The notes: generated from the letters alone by a model not told the origin. DNA of 64,000 bases from Thioclava arctica (GCF_040892615.1 NZ_JBFRYC010000008.1:76898-140897); one strand, 5' to 3'; shown: positions 36,944 through 46,046, counted from the stretch's first letter. A program made the numbers and translations.

Positions 36944-37297
36944 CTATTGTTCGCCCTCGGGGTCTCTTTGCGCCTGCGTCAGCGTGGCGGCAATCCGGGC
37001 GCGCACCTCGGGGGGTTCCTTGCCGATCGCCTCCAGCAAAGCCGAGCGATCCCGCCGCGCCGCGTGTAGCTGGTCCAGCACCGAGATCAGCACCGCCAAA
37101 GCCTCGGGGCCCATGTCATAGAGTTCATCCAGCTCACATAGCAGGTCCAGCCGCGCCAGATCGCCCGTGTCAAACAGCGGGCCAGTGGGGCTAGGGGCGG
37201 GCGTGACGGCCTCGGCTTCGATATAGGCGCTCAGGCGGGTTTGCGTCAGCCGGGTGACGCGCGAAATCGTCTCGGTTACGGTGAATACCTGCATCAT
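36944..37297 (-). CDS. cbpM: Chaperone modulator CbpM
   Basis: 117 residues from ATG 37297, with AAGGAG 8 bp upstream. MerR-like modulator that binds the J-domain protein CbpA and restrains it. The N-terminal half has a helix-turn-helix-like segment (VTRLTQTRLSAYIEAEAV) and the DLARLDLLCELDELYDMG stretch typical of CbpM. It overlaps the cbpA stop (ATGATG), so the pair is translationally coupled. Confidence 0.88.
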   Translation of the reverse strand: MMQVFTVTETISRVTRLTQTRLSAYIEAEAVTPAPSPTGPLFDTGDLARLDLLCELDELYDMGPEALAVLISVLDQLHAARRDRSALLEAIGKEPPEVRARIAATLTQAQRDPEGEQ

Positions 37298-38241
37298 CTC
37301 GGCACTCCTTTCAGCATCGCCTCGCGCGGGTTTTCGGTGTTGGTTTTCGCCCATTCCTCAATGCAGGCCGCCAGCTTGTCGTCCACCGTCTTGGGCAGCA
37401 CGATGCGCAGCTCGACAAGCTGATCGCCCGCCTGACCCTTGCGCTCAACACCGCGCCCGCGCAGGCGCAACACCTTGCCGCTGCTTGACCCTTTCGGGAT
37501 CGTCAGGGCCACATCGCCGTGGATCGTAGGTACCGTGACTTTTGCACCCAGAATGGCCTCATCCAAGGTGATCGGCAGGGTCAAAAGGATTGTGTCGTCC
37601 TCGCGGCGAAACAGCGGGTGGGGCTGGATGTGGATCTTGACCTGCGCATCCCCGCGCGGGCCACCGCCAAAGCCCTCACCGCCCTTGCCTCGCAGACGCA
37701 GGGTCTGGCCATCGCGCAAGCCGACCGGGATTTTCAGATCAATCTGACCTTCGCCGGGCAGGCTGATATGGGCAGAGCCGCCGCGCGCTGCATCCAGAAA
37801 CGGCACTTCCAGCGTGTAGCCAACATCGCGCCCGCGCGCCGAAAACCCATGGCCTTGCTGCGCGCCGCCGCTGCGCTGGCGAAACATCTGGGCGAAGATG
37901 TCGTCGGGGTCCATGCCCTCAAACCCTGCGCTATCGCGCGTCGAGCGTTGGTTTTGAGCATAGTCGCGATAATACTGCCGCTGCGGTTTTTCCTGCCCCG
38001 AAGCGTCGATTTCCCCCGCATCAAAGCGCGCCCGCGTGTCGGGGTCTTTAAGCAGGTCATAGGCCGCCGAGATTTGCACGAACCGGGCCTCGGCGCCCGC
38101 GTCATCGGGGTTGATGTCGGGATGGCTTGTGCGCACCAGCTTGCGATAGGCTTTCTTGATCTCTGCCTGCGTCGCGGTTTTGCTCAGCCCAAGTGCCTCA
38201 TAAGGATCAAGGTGGGCAGTGTTGTCTGTGCTTTGTGCCAT
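37294..38241 (-). CDS. cbpA: DnaJ-family co-chaperone CbpA
   Basis: 315 residues from ATG 38241. The J-domain with HPD (RTSHPDINPD) occupies residues 10-75, a Gly-poor linker follows, and the C-terminal substrate-binding domains have GRDVGYTLEVPFLDAA and the LRLRGKGGEG repeat. There is no zinc-finger domain, which separates it from DnaJ. Its own ribosome binding site is weak; its start shares one base with the stop of a short upstream ORF (TAATG), implying coupled translation. Confidence 0.93.
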   Translation of the reverse strand: MAQSTDNTAHLDPYEALGLSKTATQAEIKKAYRKLVRTSHPDINPDDAGAEARFVQISAAYDLLKDPDTRARFDAGEIDASGQEKPQRQYYRDYAQNQRSTRDSAGFEGMDPDDIFAQMFRQRSGGAQQGHGFSARGRDVGYTLEVPFLDAARGGSAHISLPGEGQIDLKIPVGLRDGQTLRLRGKGGEGFGGGPRGDAQVKIHIQPHPLFRREDDTILLTLPITLDEAILGAKVTVPTIHGDVALTIPKGSSSGKVLRLRGRGVERKGQAGDQLVELRIVLPKTVDDKLAACIEEWAKTNTENPREAMLKGVPR

Positions 38242-38339
38242 TACTGCAAGCCCCCGCAGATCATGACGCGCGCGGGCGCAAGCCTGACGCGCGGCGTGCC
38301 GGGGTCGGGCAGGGGGCAGTGGGGCATAACGGGGCGCAT
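38241..38339 (-). CDS. Short leader ORF coupled to cbpA
   Basis: A 32-codon frame begins at ATG 38339 with a strong AAAGGAG 7 bp upstream and ends at a TAA whose last base starts the cbpA ATG. The peptide (starting MRPVMPHCPLPDPG) is Pro- and Arg-rich with no known motif. Its signals are better than those of cbpA itself, so ribosomes probably reach cbpA through it. Translation is inferred from position and signals only. Confidence 0.5.
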   Translation of the reverse strand: MRPVMPHCPLPDPGTPRVRLAPARVMICGGLQ

Positions 38340-38407
38340 GGAAGGGCTCCTTTGCTAAAGATGCCAAGTGCTTGGGCAAGCCTAGCCTTGATCAGGGCTG
38401 CGCGCGC

Positions 38408-38419
38408 TGATCTAGATCA
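38408..38419. promoter_or_regulatory. FNR/CRP-like palindrome upstream of cbpA
   Basis: TGATCTAGATCA is a perfect 12-bp palindrome; with flanks it reads C-TGAT-CTAG-ATCA-C, 8 of 10 matches to the FNR consensus TTGAT-N4-ATCAA. It lies about 70 bp upstream of the leader ORF. Just beyond it two copies of GGGGCCTGAACG sit in tandem (38435-38460). The remainder of 38340-38517 shows nothing else. Confidence 0.4.
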
Positions 38420-38517
38420 CGTCCCGTGAACGCGGGGCCTGAACGTGGGGCCTGAACGCGCGGGAGCGACAGGTCCGAACCAGCACTGCCCACCTTCGCG
38501 CCCGTCATCGCATGCCG

Positions 38518-39750
38518 TCAAGGCCAGAATTGGGTCGATGGCGCGCGGATCGTGGGATGTGACAGCGCCGTGAGGATGCCGCGCAACTCCGCCAATCCCT
38601 TGAGCCGCCCGATCGCGGGATAGCCGGGTTGGGCGGCACGGCTTAGATCGTCTAGGATATCCTGACCATGATCGGGGCGCATCGGGATCGAGCAATCCGC
38701 GCGCCCCTCGGCTTTGCGCCGCGCCTCTTCGCGCAAGGCCGCATCCATCACCGCAACCATATCCACATCGCCTTCCAGATGGCGCGATTCATAAAATGAG
38801 CCGGGCCAGCGCGTGCCCTCGCGTTTGACATTGCGCAGATGCAGGAAATGCACCTTGGGCCCCAGCCGCTCCATCATGCCCGCCAGATCCACGTCGCTGC
38901 GCGCGCCCAGCGAGCCGGTGCACAGCGTGATCCCGTTGGCGGGGCTGTCCACCTCTGTCGTGATCGTGGTGAAATCTTGCTCGCATGACATGATCCGGGG
39001 CAGGCCAATCAGATCAAAGGGCGGGTCGTCTGGATGGCAGCACAGCCGTAGACCCAAGCGTTCTGTGACGGGAACGACCTCGCTCAGGAAGTCGATGAAA
39101 TGCGCGCGCAGACGCTGGGCCGGGATCGCGTCATAGGCAGCAAGATGCTGGCGCACATCGCTGAGCGTGACCTGTTGCGCCGCGCCGGGCAGTCCGAAAA
39201 CCACGTTGCGCGCAAGGGCTGCGCGCGCGCCCTCGTCCATCAGCGCGAACCGGGCCGTGGCCAGATCCGCAATCTCGGCGGGGCAATCGTCGCGCGCGCC
39301 GGGGCGTTGCAGGATAAACAGATCGAACGCGGCAAACGCCACCAGATCAAAGCGCATACAGGTGGCCCCGTCCGGGCGCGGCCAGTGCAGATCGGTGCGC
39401 GTCCAGTCCAGCACGGGCATGAAATTGTAACACACCACCTTGATCCCGGTGCGCGCGATGTTTTCAAGGCTGCGCGTATAGGCGGCTATATGGGCGCGCC
39501 AATCGCCGTCCTGGCGCTTGATATCTTCCGAAACGGGCAGACTTTCCACCACCTCCCAAGCCAGCCCCGAGGGCGCACCAGAGGGCAGTTGCGCGATCTC
39601 GCTTTGGCGCTGCGCGATCTCTTGCGGGGTCCAGATCGCGCCGGTGGGCACATGATGCAGCGCGCTGACCACGCCCTCAACACCAGCTTGCAACATATCC
39701 CTGAGCGACACCGAATCGTGCGGTCCAAACCAGCGCCATGTTTGCCTCAT
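38518..39750 (-). CDS. uxuA: Mannonate dehydratase
   Basis: 410 residues. UxuA converts D-mannonate to 2-keto-3-deoxygluconate in hexuronate breakdown. Family motifs: RQTWRWFGPHDSVSL at the start, CYNFMPVLDWTRTDL, CCHPDDPPF, SCEQDFTTI and the metal-binding HFLHLRNVKREG. It is divergent from a GntR regulator and a TRAP transporter operon, which suggests that the transporter brings in a sugar acid that feeds this enzyme. Confidence 0.95.
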   Translation of the reverse strand: MRQTWRWFGPHDSVSLRDMLQAGVEGVVSALHHVPTGAIWTPQEIAQRQSEIAQLPSGAPSGLAWEVVESLPVSEDIKRQDGDWRAHIAAYTRSLENIARTGIKVVCYNFMPVLDWTRTDLHWPRPDGATCMRFDLVAFAAFDLFILQRPGARDDCPAEIADLATARFALMDEGARAALARNVVFGLPGAAQQVTLSDVRQHLAAYDAIPAQRLRAHFIDFLSEVVPVTERLGLRLCCHPDDPPFDLIGLPRIMSCEQDFTTITTEVDSPANGITLCTGSLGARSDVDLAGMMERLGPKVHFLHLRNVKREGTRWPGSFYESRHLEGDVDMVAVMDAALREEARRKAEGRADCSIPMRPDHGQDILDDLSRAAQPGYPAIGRLKGLAELRGILTALSHPTIRAPSTQFWP

Positions 39751-39819
39751 CGTGTCCTCCCGCGCAGGATTTCCGGGTGGTTCGGCCCGGGACTTTGGCC
39801 TTTTTATTAGCTTTTACTG

Positions 39820-39829
39820 TAGTTGACTA
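39820..39829. promoter_or_regulatory. Candidate GntR operator
   Basis: TAGT-TG-ACTA is a small palindrome between uxuA and gntR, in an AT-rich patch that also holds AGTATGG twice (39829-39844). FadR-class regulators bind short TNGT/ACNA-like half sites. Position and symmetry are the only support. Confidence 0.3.
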
Positions 39830-39873
39830 GTATGGCAGTATGGTATAAATTTGCCGCCCGGAGGAGGCCCGCC

Positions 39874-40605
39874 ATGAGTGCACAGCTACCCCGCGTCATG
39901 CTTGATCTGGCCGCAGCCGTCTCACCGCAGGTGTTTCGCCTTTTGCGCCAGCGCATCATTCGTGGCGAGTTGGAACCGGGCACCCGAATTTCCGAAGCTG
40001 AGATTGCCGCAAGCTATGAGGTCAGCCGCCAACCGGTGCGCGAGGCCTTCATCAAGCTTGCCGAAGAGGGGCTGGTGGAGGTGCGTCCGCAGCGCGGCAC
40101 GTTCGTGCGCCGTATCGTCGTTTCTGAGGTGATGGATGCGCGCTTTGTGCGCGAGGCAATCGAGGCCGATATTGTCAAGCTTTTGGCGGCGAAGCCCGAT
40201 CCTGCGCTGGGGCGTGCTTTGGGGCGTTTCATCACGGCACAGGAAAAATGCGCCGCCAAGCAAGACCATCTCGGCTTTATCGAACTGGATGAGCGCTTTC
40301 ACAAGATGCTGGCCGAGGCGGCGGGCAAAAGCCACGCTTGGGCGGTGGTGGAAAGCGTCAAATCGCAGATGGACCGGGTGCGCCATCTCAGCACGCAGCG
40401 TTTTCCAATGGCGAAACTGGTGGCCCAGCACGGGGTGGTGGTGAGCGCGATCATGCAGGGCGACCCGGTGCAGGCCGAGGCGGCGATCCGCCATCACCTG
40501 CGCGCCATTCTGACAGATCTGCCCGAAGTTGTGGCTGAGAAGCCGGCCTTTTTTGACGCGCCGCAAGGTGGGTCCCAGAAACGTGGGGCACCGCAGGGCA
40601 AATAA
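39874..40605 (+). CDS. GntR-family transcriptional regulator (FadR/UxuR class)
   Basis: 243 residues from ATG 39874, with GGAGGAGG upstream. The winged helix is at the N-terminus (RQRIIRGELEPGTRISEAEIA, QPVREAFIKLAEEGLVEV), followed by an FCD ligand-binding domain with metal-site residues in ELDERFHKMLAEAAG and AIRHHLRAIL. It likely senses a hexuronate intermediate and controls uxuA and the TRAP genes on either side. Confidence 0.93.
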   Translation: MSAQLPRVMLDLAAAVSPQVFRLLRQRIIRGELEPGTRISEAEIAASYEVSRQPVREAFIKLAEEGLVEVRPQRGTFVRRIVVSEVMDARFVREAIEADIVKLLAAKPDPALGRALGRFITAQEKCAAKQDHLGFIELDERFHKMLAEAAGKSHAWAVVESVKSQMDRVRHLSTQRFPMAKLVAQHGVVVSAIMQGDPVQAEAAIRHHLRAILTDLPEVVAEKPAFFDAPQGGSQKRGAPQGK

Positions 40606-40641
40606 CGACCAAGACAGACTAAACAAATGGGAGGAGACCAA

Positions 40642-41655
40642 ATGTTTAAGACCGCAATGAACCGCCGACAGGCGCTTCAGGGGATGATGGGCGTGGCGGC
40701 GACGACGACAGCGGCGGGGGCGATGTCTTTCGCCGGACGCGCCATGGCGGCAGAGCAATCGCTGTCCATCAACACCGCATTGGCCACCAGCGATCCGCTT
40801 TATAAGGGGCTCGAGGCGCTGCAGGCCAATGTCGCCAAGGCCTCGGATGGGCGCTTGACGATCAAGCTTTTCCCCAATTCCCAGCTTGGCCCGGATGAGG
40901 ACGTGCTGGAACAGGCGCGCGCCGGGGCTCCGGTGGCGGTGGTCGTCGATGGCGGGCGGCTGGCGCTGTATCAAAAGGAATTCGGCGTGCTGGGTGCGCC
41001 CTATCTTGCGCCCGGCTATGACGGCATTCGCAAGGTTGTCACCTCACCGATGTTTGAGGATTGGGTGGGCAAGCTGCATGATGGCGCGCAACTGCAAGTG
41101 CTGTCGTTCAACTGGTGGCAGGGGCTGCGCCATGTGCTGACCCAAGAAGAGGTCAATGTGCCCGCCGATCTAAAAGGCGTGCGCATGCGTACCCCCGGCG
41201 CGCCAGTTTGGACCAAGACGATTGCTGCAATGGGGGCCACCCCCACGCCGATGCCTTGGGGCGAGGTCTATTCGGCCTTGTCCAGCCATGTCATCGACGG
41301 GGCCGAAGCGCAGTTCCCCGCAATCGAGGGGGCCAAACTTTACGAGGTGATCAGCCATATCACCAAGACCGGCCATATCAACCTGATCACCGGGATCGTC
41401 ACCTCGGGGCCGTGGTTTGACACGCTTGCCCCCGATCTCAAGACGATCCTGCGCGATGAGACGCTCAAGGCGGGCGATATTGCCTCATACGGAACACGCG
41501 ATTCCCTTGCCTCGATCGAGCAATCGCTGAAGGATAAGGGGCTTTCGGTGCGCGATATCGACACCACCCCGTTCAAAGAGGCGACCGCGCCCGTCTATGA
41601 CGATCTGGGCTATGGCGATCTGCGCGACACATTGCAGGCGATGGCAAACAGCTAG
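40642..41655 (+). CDS. dctP: TRAP transporter solute-binding protein (DctP family)
   Basis: 337 residues from ATG 40642, with GGGAGGAG upstream. It begins with a signal peptide of twin-Arg character (NRRQALQGMMG, cleavage near GRAMAAE). The TRAP fold is clear: LKLFPNSQLG-like IKLFPNSQLGPDEDVLEQ, WWQGLRHVLT, and KGVRMRTPGAPVW holding the carboxylate-binding Arg. With dctQ and dctM it forms a complete importer, probably for a sugar acid given uxuA. Confidence 0.93.
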   Translation: MFKTAMNRRQALQGMMGVAATTTAAGAMSFAGRAMAAEQSLSINTALATSDPLYKGLEALQANVAKASDGRLTIKLFPNSQLGPDEDVLEQARAGAPVAVVVDGGRLALYQKEFGVLGAPYLAPGYDGIRKVVTSPMFEDWVGKLHDGAQLQVLSFNWWQGLRHVLTQEEVNVPADLKGVRMRTPGAPVWTKTIAAMGATPTPMPWGEVYSALSSHVIDGAEAQFPAIEGAKLYEVISHITKTGHINLITGIVTSGPWFDTLAPDLKTILRDETLKAGDIASYGTRDSLASIEQSLKDKGLSVRDIDTTPFKEATAPVYDDLGYGDLRDTLQAMANS

Positions 41656-41758
41656 GCCAAGGCGCGGGTGCGTCCCGGCGCACCCGCAATGCGGCCAAGC
41701 TGCGCTGCGTGCGCCCTGCGGCGGTTACGCAGCGCCCCCCCAAACCTAGGAGAGCGAT

Positions 41759-42262
41759 ATGGCACGGATACTTGAGCGCGCGGAGCTGGTGGCTGGCATC
41801 GCTTTGCTCAGCATCATCACGCTTCTTGTCTTTGTCGCGGCGGTGATGCGCTTTTTCGATCATCCGCTGATTTGGTCGGTCGATCTGGCCCAGCTTCTGT
41901 TCATCTGGCTGTGTTTCGTGGGGGCGGCGCGCGCGATGCGCAAGCGGGTGCATCTGGGCGTTGATTTCGTTGTGCGCCTGCTGCCCGAGCGCGCGCGGCT
42001 GTGGCTGGAAAGCGCGCTATACGTTGTGTTCTGCGTCTTTTTGCTGATCCTCACGGTTGAGGGCTATGGCCTGACGATGATGAACCTGCAGCGCAAATTC
42101 GGCGACTCCGGGCTGTCTTATGCGTGGGTGACAATTGCGGTGCCTGCGGGTTCGTTGCTGCTGATCGCGGCGATGACGGGCAATCTGATTTCGGCATGGC
42201 GCAACCGAGGCCCGGGGGCTGCGCGGGTATTCACCGGCGCTCCCTCAACCCCGGAGATCTAA
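41759..42262 (+). CDS. dctQ: TRAP transporter small permease (DctQ family)
   Basis: 167 residues with four membrane helices. The family motif in helix 2-3, WLCFVGAARAMRKRVHLGVDFVV, is present. It scaffolds the large permease. GGAGAG precedes the ATG; dctM begins 3 bp after its stop. Confidence 0.93.
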   Translation: MARILERAELVAGIALLSIITLLVFVAAVMRFFDHPLIWSVDLAQLLFIWLCFVGAARAMRKRVHLGVDFVVRLLPERARLWLESALYVVFCVFLLILTVEGYGLTMMNLQRKFGDSGLSYAWVTIAVPAGSLLLIAAMTGNLISAWRNRGPGAARVFTGAPSTPEI

Positions 42263-42265
42263 ACC

Positions 42266-43546
42266 ATGATCCTGATCGCCATCGTCTTTTTCGTCTTGCT
42301 GTTTTTGGGCGCGCCGGTTGCCTTTGCCATTGGCATTTCGGGGTTTACGTTTTTCCTGACCTCCGATGTGATGCCGATCTCTATCGGGGTGCAAAAGATC
42401 GCCACCGTTTCGCAAAGTTTTCCGCTGCTCGCGGTGCCGTTTTTTGTGCTGGTGGGGCATTTGATGAATGAAAGCGGGATCACGGGGCGGCTGTTCAAGT
42501 TCTCCCATGTCGCGGTGGCCTGGATGGCGGGCGGGCTGGCGCAGGTCTCGATCATCTTGTCGACGTTGATGGGCGGGGTGTCGGGCTCGGCGGTTGCGGA
42601 TGCGGCGATGGAGGCGCGCATTCTGGGCCCGCAAATGATCAAGCACGGCTATTCCAAGGGCTACGCGTCAAGCGTGATCGCGTTGTCTTCACTGATCACG
42701 GCGACGATCCCGCCCTCGATCGGGTTGATCCTGTATGGCTATGTCGGGCAGGTTTCGATCGGGCGGCTGTTCATGGCCGGGATCGTGCCGGGGCTGTTGA
42801 TGATGGTCTTTTTGATGGTCGCGGCGTGGATCGTGGCCAAGCGGCGCAACTATGTTGTGGCCGACAGCCGCCGTCCCACCCCCTCTGAGCTGGGCCGCGC
42901 TGCGTGGCAGGCGAAATGGGCACTGTTGTTTCCGGTCTTGCTGATCGTTTCGATCCGGGGCGGTATTTTCACCCCCTCCGAGGTCGGCGCCTTTGCGGTC
43001 GTCTATTCGATCCTTGTGGGCCGGTTTGCCCATCGCGAGTTGACACTGGCGCGCATCACCACTGCCTTTTCCGATGCGATCACCGATATCGGTCTGATCA
43101 TGCTGATCATTCTGATGAGCGGGATGATCGGGTTTGCGATCATCTTTTTGCAAGCGCCTCAAGATATCGCCCAAGCCTTGCTCTCCAGCCTGTCGGACCC
43201 GCGCGCCATTGTGGCGGTGATCCTGATCAGCCTGTTTCTTGCGGGCCTGTTTTTCGAAAGCACGATCCTTGTGTTGCTGCTGACCCCGATCTTCGTGCCC
43301 GTGATCGAAAAGGCGGGGGTGGACCCGGTGCATTTCGGCATATTGATGATGACCATCGTCACGCTGGGCTCGATGACGCCGCCGGTTGGGGTGGCGATGT
43401 ATACGGTGTGCAGCATCCTCGACACCCCGCTGGAAGAGTATATCCGCGAGTCCTTACCGTTCTTTCTGGCTATCTTTTTACTGCTCTTGTTGCTGCTGTT
43501 CGTTCCCCAACTCACGCTGTTCCTGCCTAATCTGATGTTTGGCTAG
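42266..43546 (+). CDS. dctM: TRAP transporter large permease (DctM family)
   Basis: 426 residues with about twelve hydrophobic segments. DctM carries substrate across the membrane with sodium. Typical stretches: PLLAVPFFVLVGHLMNESGI, STLMGGVSGSAVADAA, TATIPPSIGLILYGY, and TPPVGVAMYTVCSI. The gene is complete and follows dctQ by 3 bp. Confidence 0.95.
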   Translation: MILIAIVFFVLLFLGAPVAFAIGISGFTFFLTSDVMPISIGVQKIATVSQSFPLLAVPFFVLVGHLMNESGITGRLFKFSHVAVAWMAGGLAQVSIILSTLMGGVSGSAVADAAMEARILGPQMIKHGYSKGYASSVIALSSLITATIPPSIGLILYGYVGQVSIGRLFMAGIVPGLLMMVFLMVAAWIVAKRRNYVVADSRRPTPSELGRAAWQAKWALLFPVLLIVSIRGGIFTPSEVGAFAVVYSILVGRFAHRELTLARITTAFSDAITDIGLIMLIILMSGMIGFAIIFLQAPQDIAQALLSSLSDPRAIVAVILISLFLAGLFFESTILVLLLTPIFVPVIEKAGVDPVHFGILMMTIVTLGSMTPPVGVAMYTVCSILDTPLEEYIRESLPFFLAIFLLLLLLLFVPQLTLFLPNLMFG

Positions 43547-43563
43547 AGACGCGAACGGGGGCG

Positions 43564-43989
43564 TTATGAGGGCGCGGCAAAGACCCGGCGTGGCATCGTC
43601 ATCACCATCGCGATGGCGAGTATCTTCAGTGCGCTCTTGGAGGCAAAGCTCTAGATCCCAAAGGCTTGACTGGCCTGCAACCCCGCGCGCGCAAGGCTGC
43701 TTGCGAACAGGGCCGACAGGATCACCATATCTGCACCCAGCGCAAAGCCCGACACCACGAAGATCACGCAAAATCCCAGCGCAGCCCCTTGGGGCAGGGC
43801 GGCCGCGCCGATAAAGCCCGCAATCGCAAGCCCCACCATCCAGCCAAAGGCGGAATATCCCGCGCGCGCCCCAATGATCACGCCGATCACAAGCCCGATC
43901 ACCGTGAAATTCGGCACATGGATGTAAATCGGCACCCCGGCCGAGGCGAGGGTGAGCGTAAGCAAGCTGACGCGCCAGGAATGGCTCAT
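43564..43989 (-). pseudogene. MFS transporter pseudogene
   Basis: The frame from ATG 43989 opens like an MFS transporter (SWRVSLLTL, then AGVPIYIHVPNF), but after about 27 residues it jumps to sequence typical of the later part (ALGADMVILSALFASSLARAGL). An in-frame TAG at 43653-43651 then interrupts FGI-x-SFASK, where relatives have Trp (TGG to TAG), and the frame closes at 43564. At about 140 codons it is a third of the usual length. A large internal deletion plus a nonsense change explain it. Confidence 0.75.
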
Positions 43990-44215
43990 GATGCTCGCCT
44001 TGGGCGGGGCGCGACTGGGGGGATCATCTGGGTTCTTCAATCGGCGCGCAGACTGCAACGCCTTTGTGAAAGCGTTACGCAGTGATCGGAAGGTTAGATT
44101 GGTCGCGGCTTGGCCTGTCTGCGCCGGGTGCACGCGTGGTCGATCATAAAACGAATTTCCTGCGCTTGCAGGTTTGGGGGAAAATATCTCTAAAATCTGT
44201 CAGTCGCGCGCAAAG

Positions 44216-44237
44216 AAATAGATTCATTTTGCTATTT
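44216..44237. promoter_or_regulatory. AT-rich inverted repeat upstream of class V aminotransferase
   Basis: AAATAG (44216-44221) and CTATTT (44232-44237) are exact inverted repeats 10 bp apart in an AT-rich patch about 85 bp before the aminotransferase start. Lrp-type regulators favour such sites, and an Lrp-family gene is convergent with that aminotransferase gene. The link is inference. Confidence 0.35.
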
Positions 44238-44321
44238 TTCATGAAGCCATAGTCGCTGATTGCGATATATCGGAAATTTGTGCCAAAAATATCCTCAACT
44301 GGATGCGAGGAAAGACAGGCG

Positions 44322-46046
44322 ATGACACCCGTTTTGGCAGCTTCAAAGCATAGCGCAGCGGCAGACCTAGGCACCGAGGCCCTGATCGCGCGCATCCGCG
44401 ACAGTGTCATCGGCGAGCGCACCACAATGCCCGGCCCTTATGGCGCGCGCCCGCTGGTCTATGCCGATTTCATCGCCTCGGGGCGCGCGCTTGGCTTTCT
44501 CGAAGAGGCCATCGCGCAAACGGTCTTGCCGCTCTATGGCAACACCCACACCGAGACCTCGGTGACGGGGCGCGAAACGACGGCGCTGCGCGAAGAGGCG
44601 CGCCAGATCATCGCCAAGGCGCTTGGGGCAGGGCCGCAGCATGCGGTGATCTTCACCGGCACTGGCGCGACGGCGGCGATTGACCGGCTGGTGCGCGGGA
44701 TGGGCATCGAGGCGCTGGTGCGTGCTGGGCAGGCTCCGGTCGTGTTTGTCGGCCCTTACGAGCACCACTCCAATGATCTGCCATGGCGCGAATCCGGCGC
44801 GGTGATCGAGCGGATCGGCCTGACCGCGACGGGTCAAATTGATCTCGAGCATCTGAACGCGCGTCTTGGCGCGCATCCCGGCCCCGGCCTTAAGATCGGG
44901 GCGTTTTCGGCAGCCTCGAACGTGACGGGCATTCGCACGGATCTGAGTGCCGTGGCGCGGCTTTTGCATCAGCATGGCGCGCGGTTCGTGTGTGATTTCG
45001 CCGCTGCGGCGCCCTATATCGACATGCGCCTGCAACTAGACGGCGTTGATGCGCAGGCCCGCATCGACGCGATCGTTTACTCTTCGCACAAGTTCATCGG
45101 CGGGCCGGGGGCATCGGGGGTTCTGGTGGCGGAAAAATCGCTGTTCACCACGGCGCGCCCGGGCGTCACGGGGGGCGGCACGGTCAGCTATGTCACCGCC
45201 GATCACCACAGCTATGTGCGCGATATCGAGCGGCGCGAAGAGGCGGGCACGCCCGGGATCATTGGAGATATCCGCGCCGGTGCCGTGATGGCGCTGAAAC
45301 AGGCGGTGGGCGCGCCCGAGATCGAACGGCGCGAACACGCCCTTGTCAGCGCGGCGCTGCAGCAATTGGCGCAGGCACCGGGCGTCGAGGTGTTGGGCCC
45401 GCTTGAGCATGAGCGTATTGGTGTTGTCTCCTTCAATATCACCGCCAACGGACGTCGCCTGCATTACGGATTTGTTGTGGCGCTGCTCAATGATCTGTTT
45501 GGCATTCAGGCGCGGGGGGGATGTTCCTGCGCGGGGCCTTATGGCCATGATTTGCTGGGTATTTCCGCGCAGACCTCGCGCGCTTATGAAGGCGCGATTG
45601 CGCGGGGGCATAGCCTGATGCGGCCCGGCTGGGTGCGTCTGGGATATAACTACTTTTTCGATGCCGAGACCGCCGATTATCTGACGCAGGCGATCCTGTT
45701 CATCGCTGAAAATGGCGCGCGGTTTTTGTGTGATTACGAGGTCGACACCGTCAACGGAATCTGGCGCCATCGTGCGGGGCGTGGCACGGTGTCGGCAAGT
45801 TTGGGCGCGTTCTGGGCGCAACCTGAGCGGCCAGAGGCGCAAAAGCTGCATGACCTCGCGCGATACTATGACCTCGCACAAGAATTGGCTGATGCGCGTG
45901 CGCTGCCCGATCTTGGCCGCGCCGCCGTTTTTGACGCTGACTGCGAGGCTTTGCGCGATTTCTGGATGCCTCAGGATGTGGGAGCGCAGCCAGCCGCCAC
46001 ATCCGCGTCGCGCGCGGTTGCGGACGCGCAGCGCGCGAAAGCCTGA
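44322..46046 (+). CDS. Class V aminotransferase-fold PLP enzyme, long form
   Basis: 574 residues from ATG 44322, with GAGGAAAG upstream. The fold is that of cysteine desulfurase/SufS-like enzymes: YADFIASGRALGF, TGTGATAAIDRL, VFVGPYEHHSNDLPWRESG, and the PLP lysine in VYSSHKFIGGPGASG. A Cys lies in GGCSCAGPYGHDLLG, close to where SufS enzymes have their active Cys loop. The protein is about 150 residues longer than a desulfurase, with a C-terminal extension of unknown role. The reaction is not established. Confidence 0.85.
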   Translation: MTPVLAASKHSAAADLGTEALIARIRDSVIGERTTMPGPYGARPLVYADFIASGRALGFLEEAIAQTVLPLYGNTHTETSVTGRETTALREEARQIIAKALGAGPQHAVIFTGTGATAAIDRLVRGMGIEALVRAGQAPVVFVGPYEHHSNDLPWRESGAVIERIGLTATGQIDLEHLNARLGAHPGPGLKIGAFSAASNVTGIRTDLSAVARLLHQHGARFVCDFAAAAPYIDMRLQLDGVDAQARIDAIVYSSHKFIGGPGASGVLVAEKSLFTTARPGVTGGGTVSYVTADHHSYVRDIERREEAGTPGIIGDIRAGAVMALKQAVGAPEIERREHALVSAALQQLAQAPGVEVLGPLEHERIGVVSFNITANGRRLHYGFVVALLNDLFGIQARGGCSCAGPYGHDLLGISAQTSRAYEGAIARGHSLMRPGWVRLGYNYFFDAETADYLTQAILFIAENGARFLCDYEVDTVNGIWRHRAGRGTVSASLGAFWAQPERPEAQKLHDLARYYDLAQELADARALPDLGRAAVFDADCEALRDFWMPQDVGAQPAATSASRAVADAQRAKA

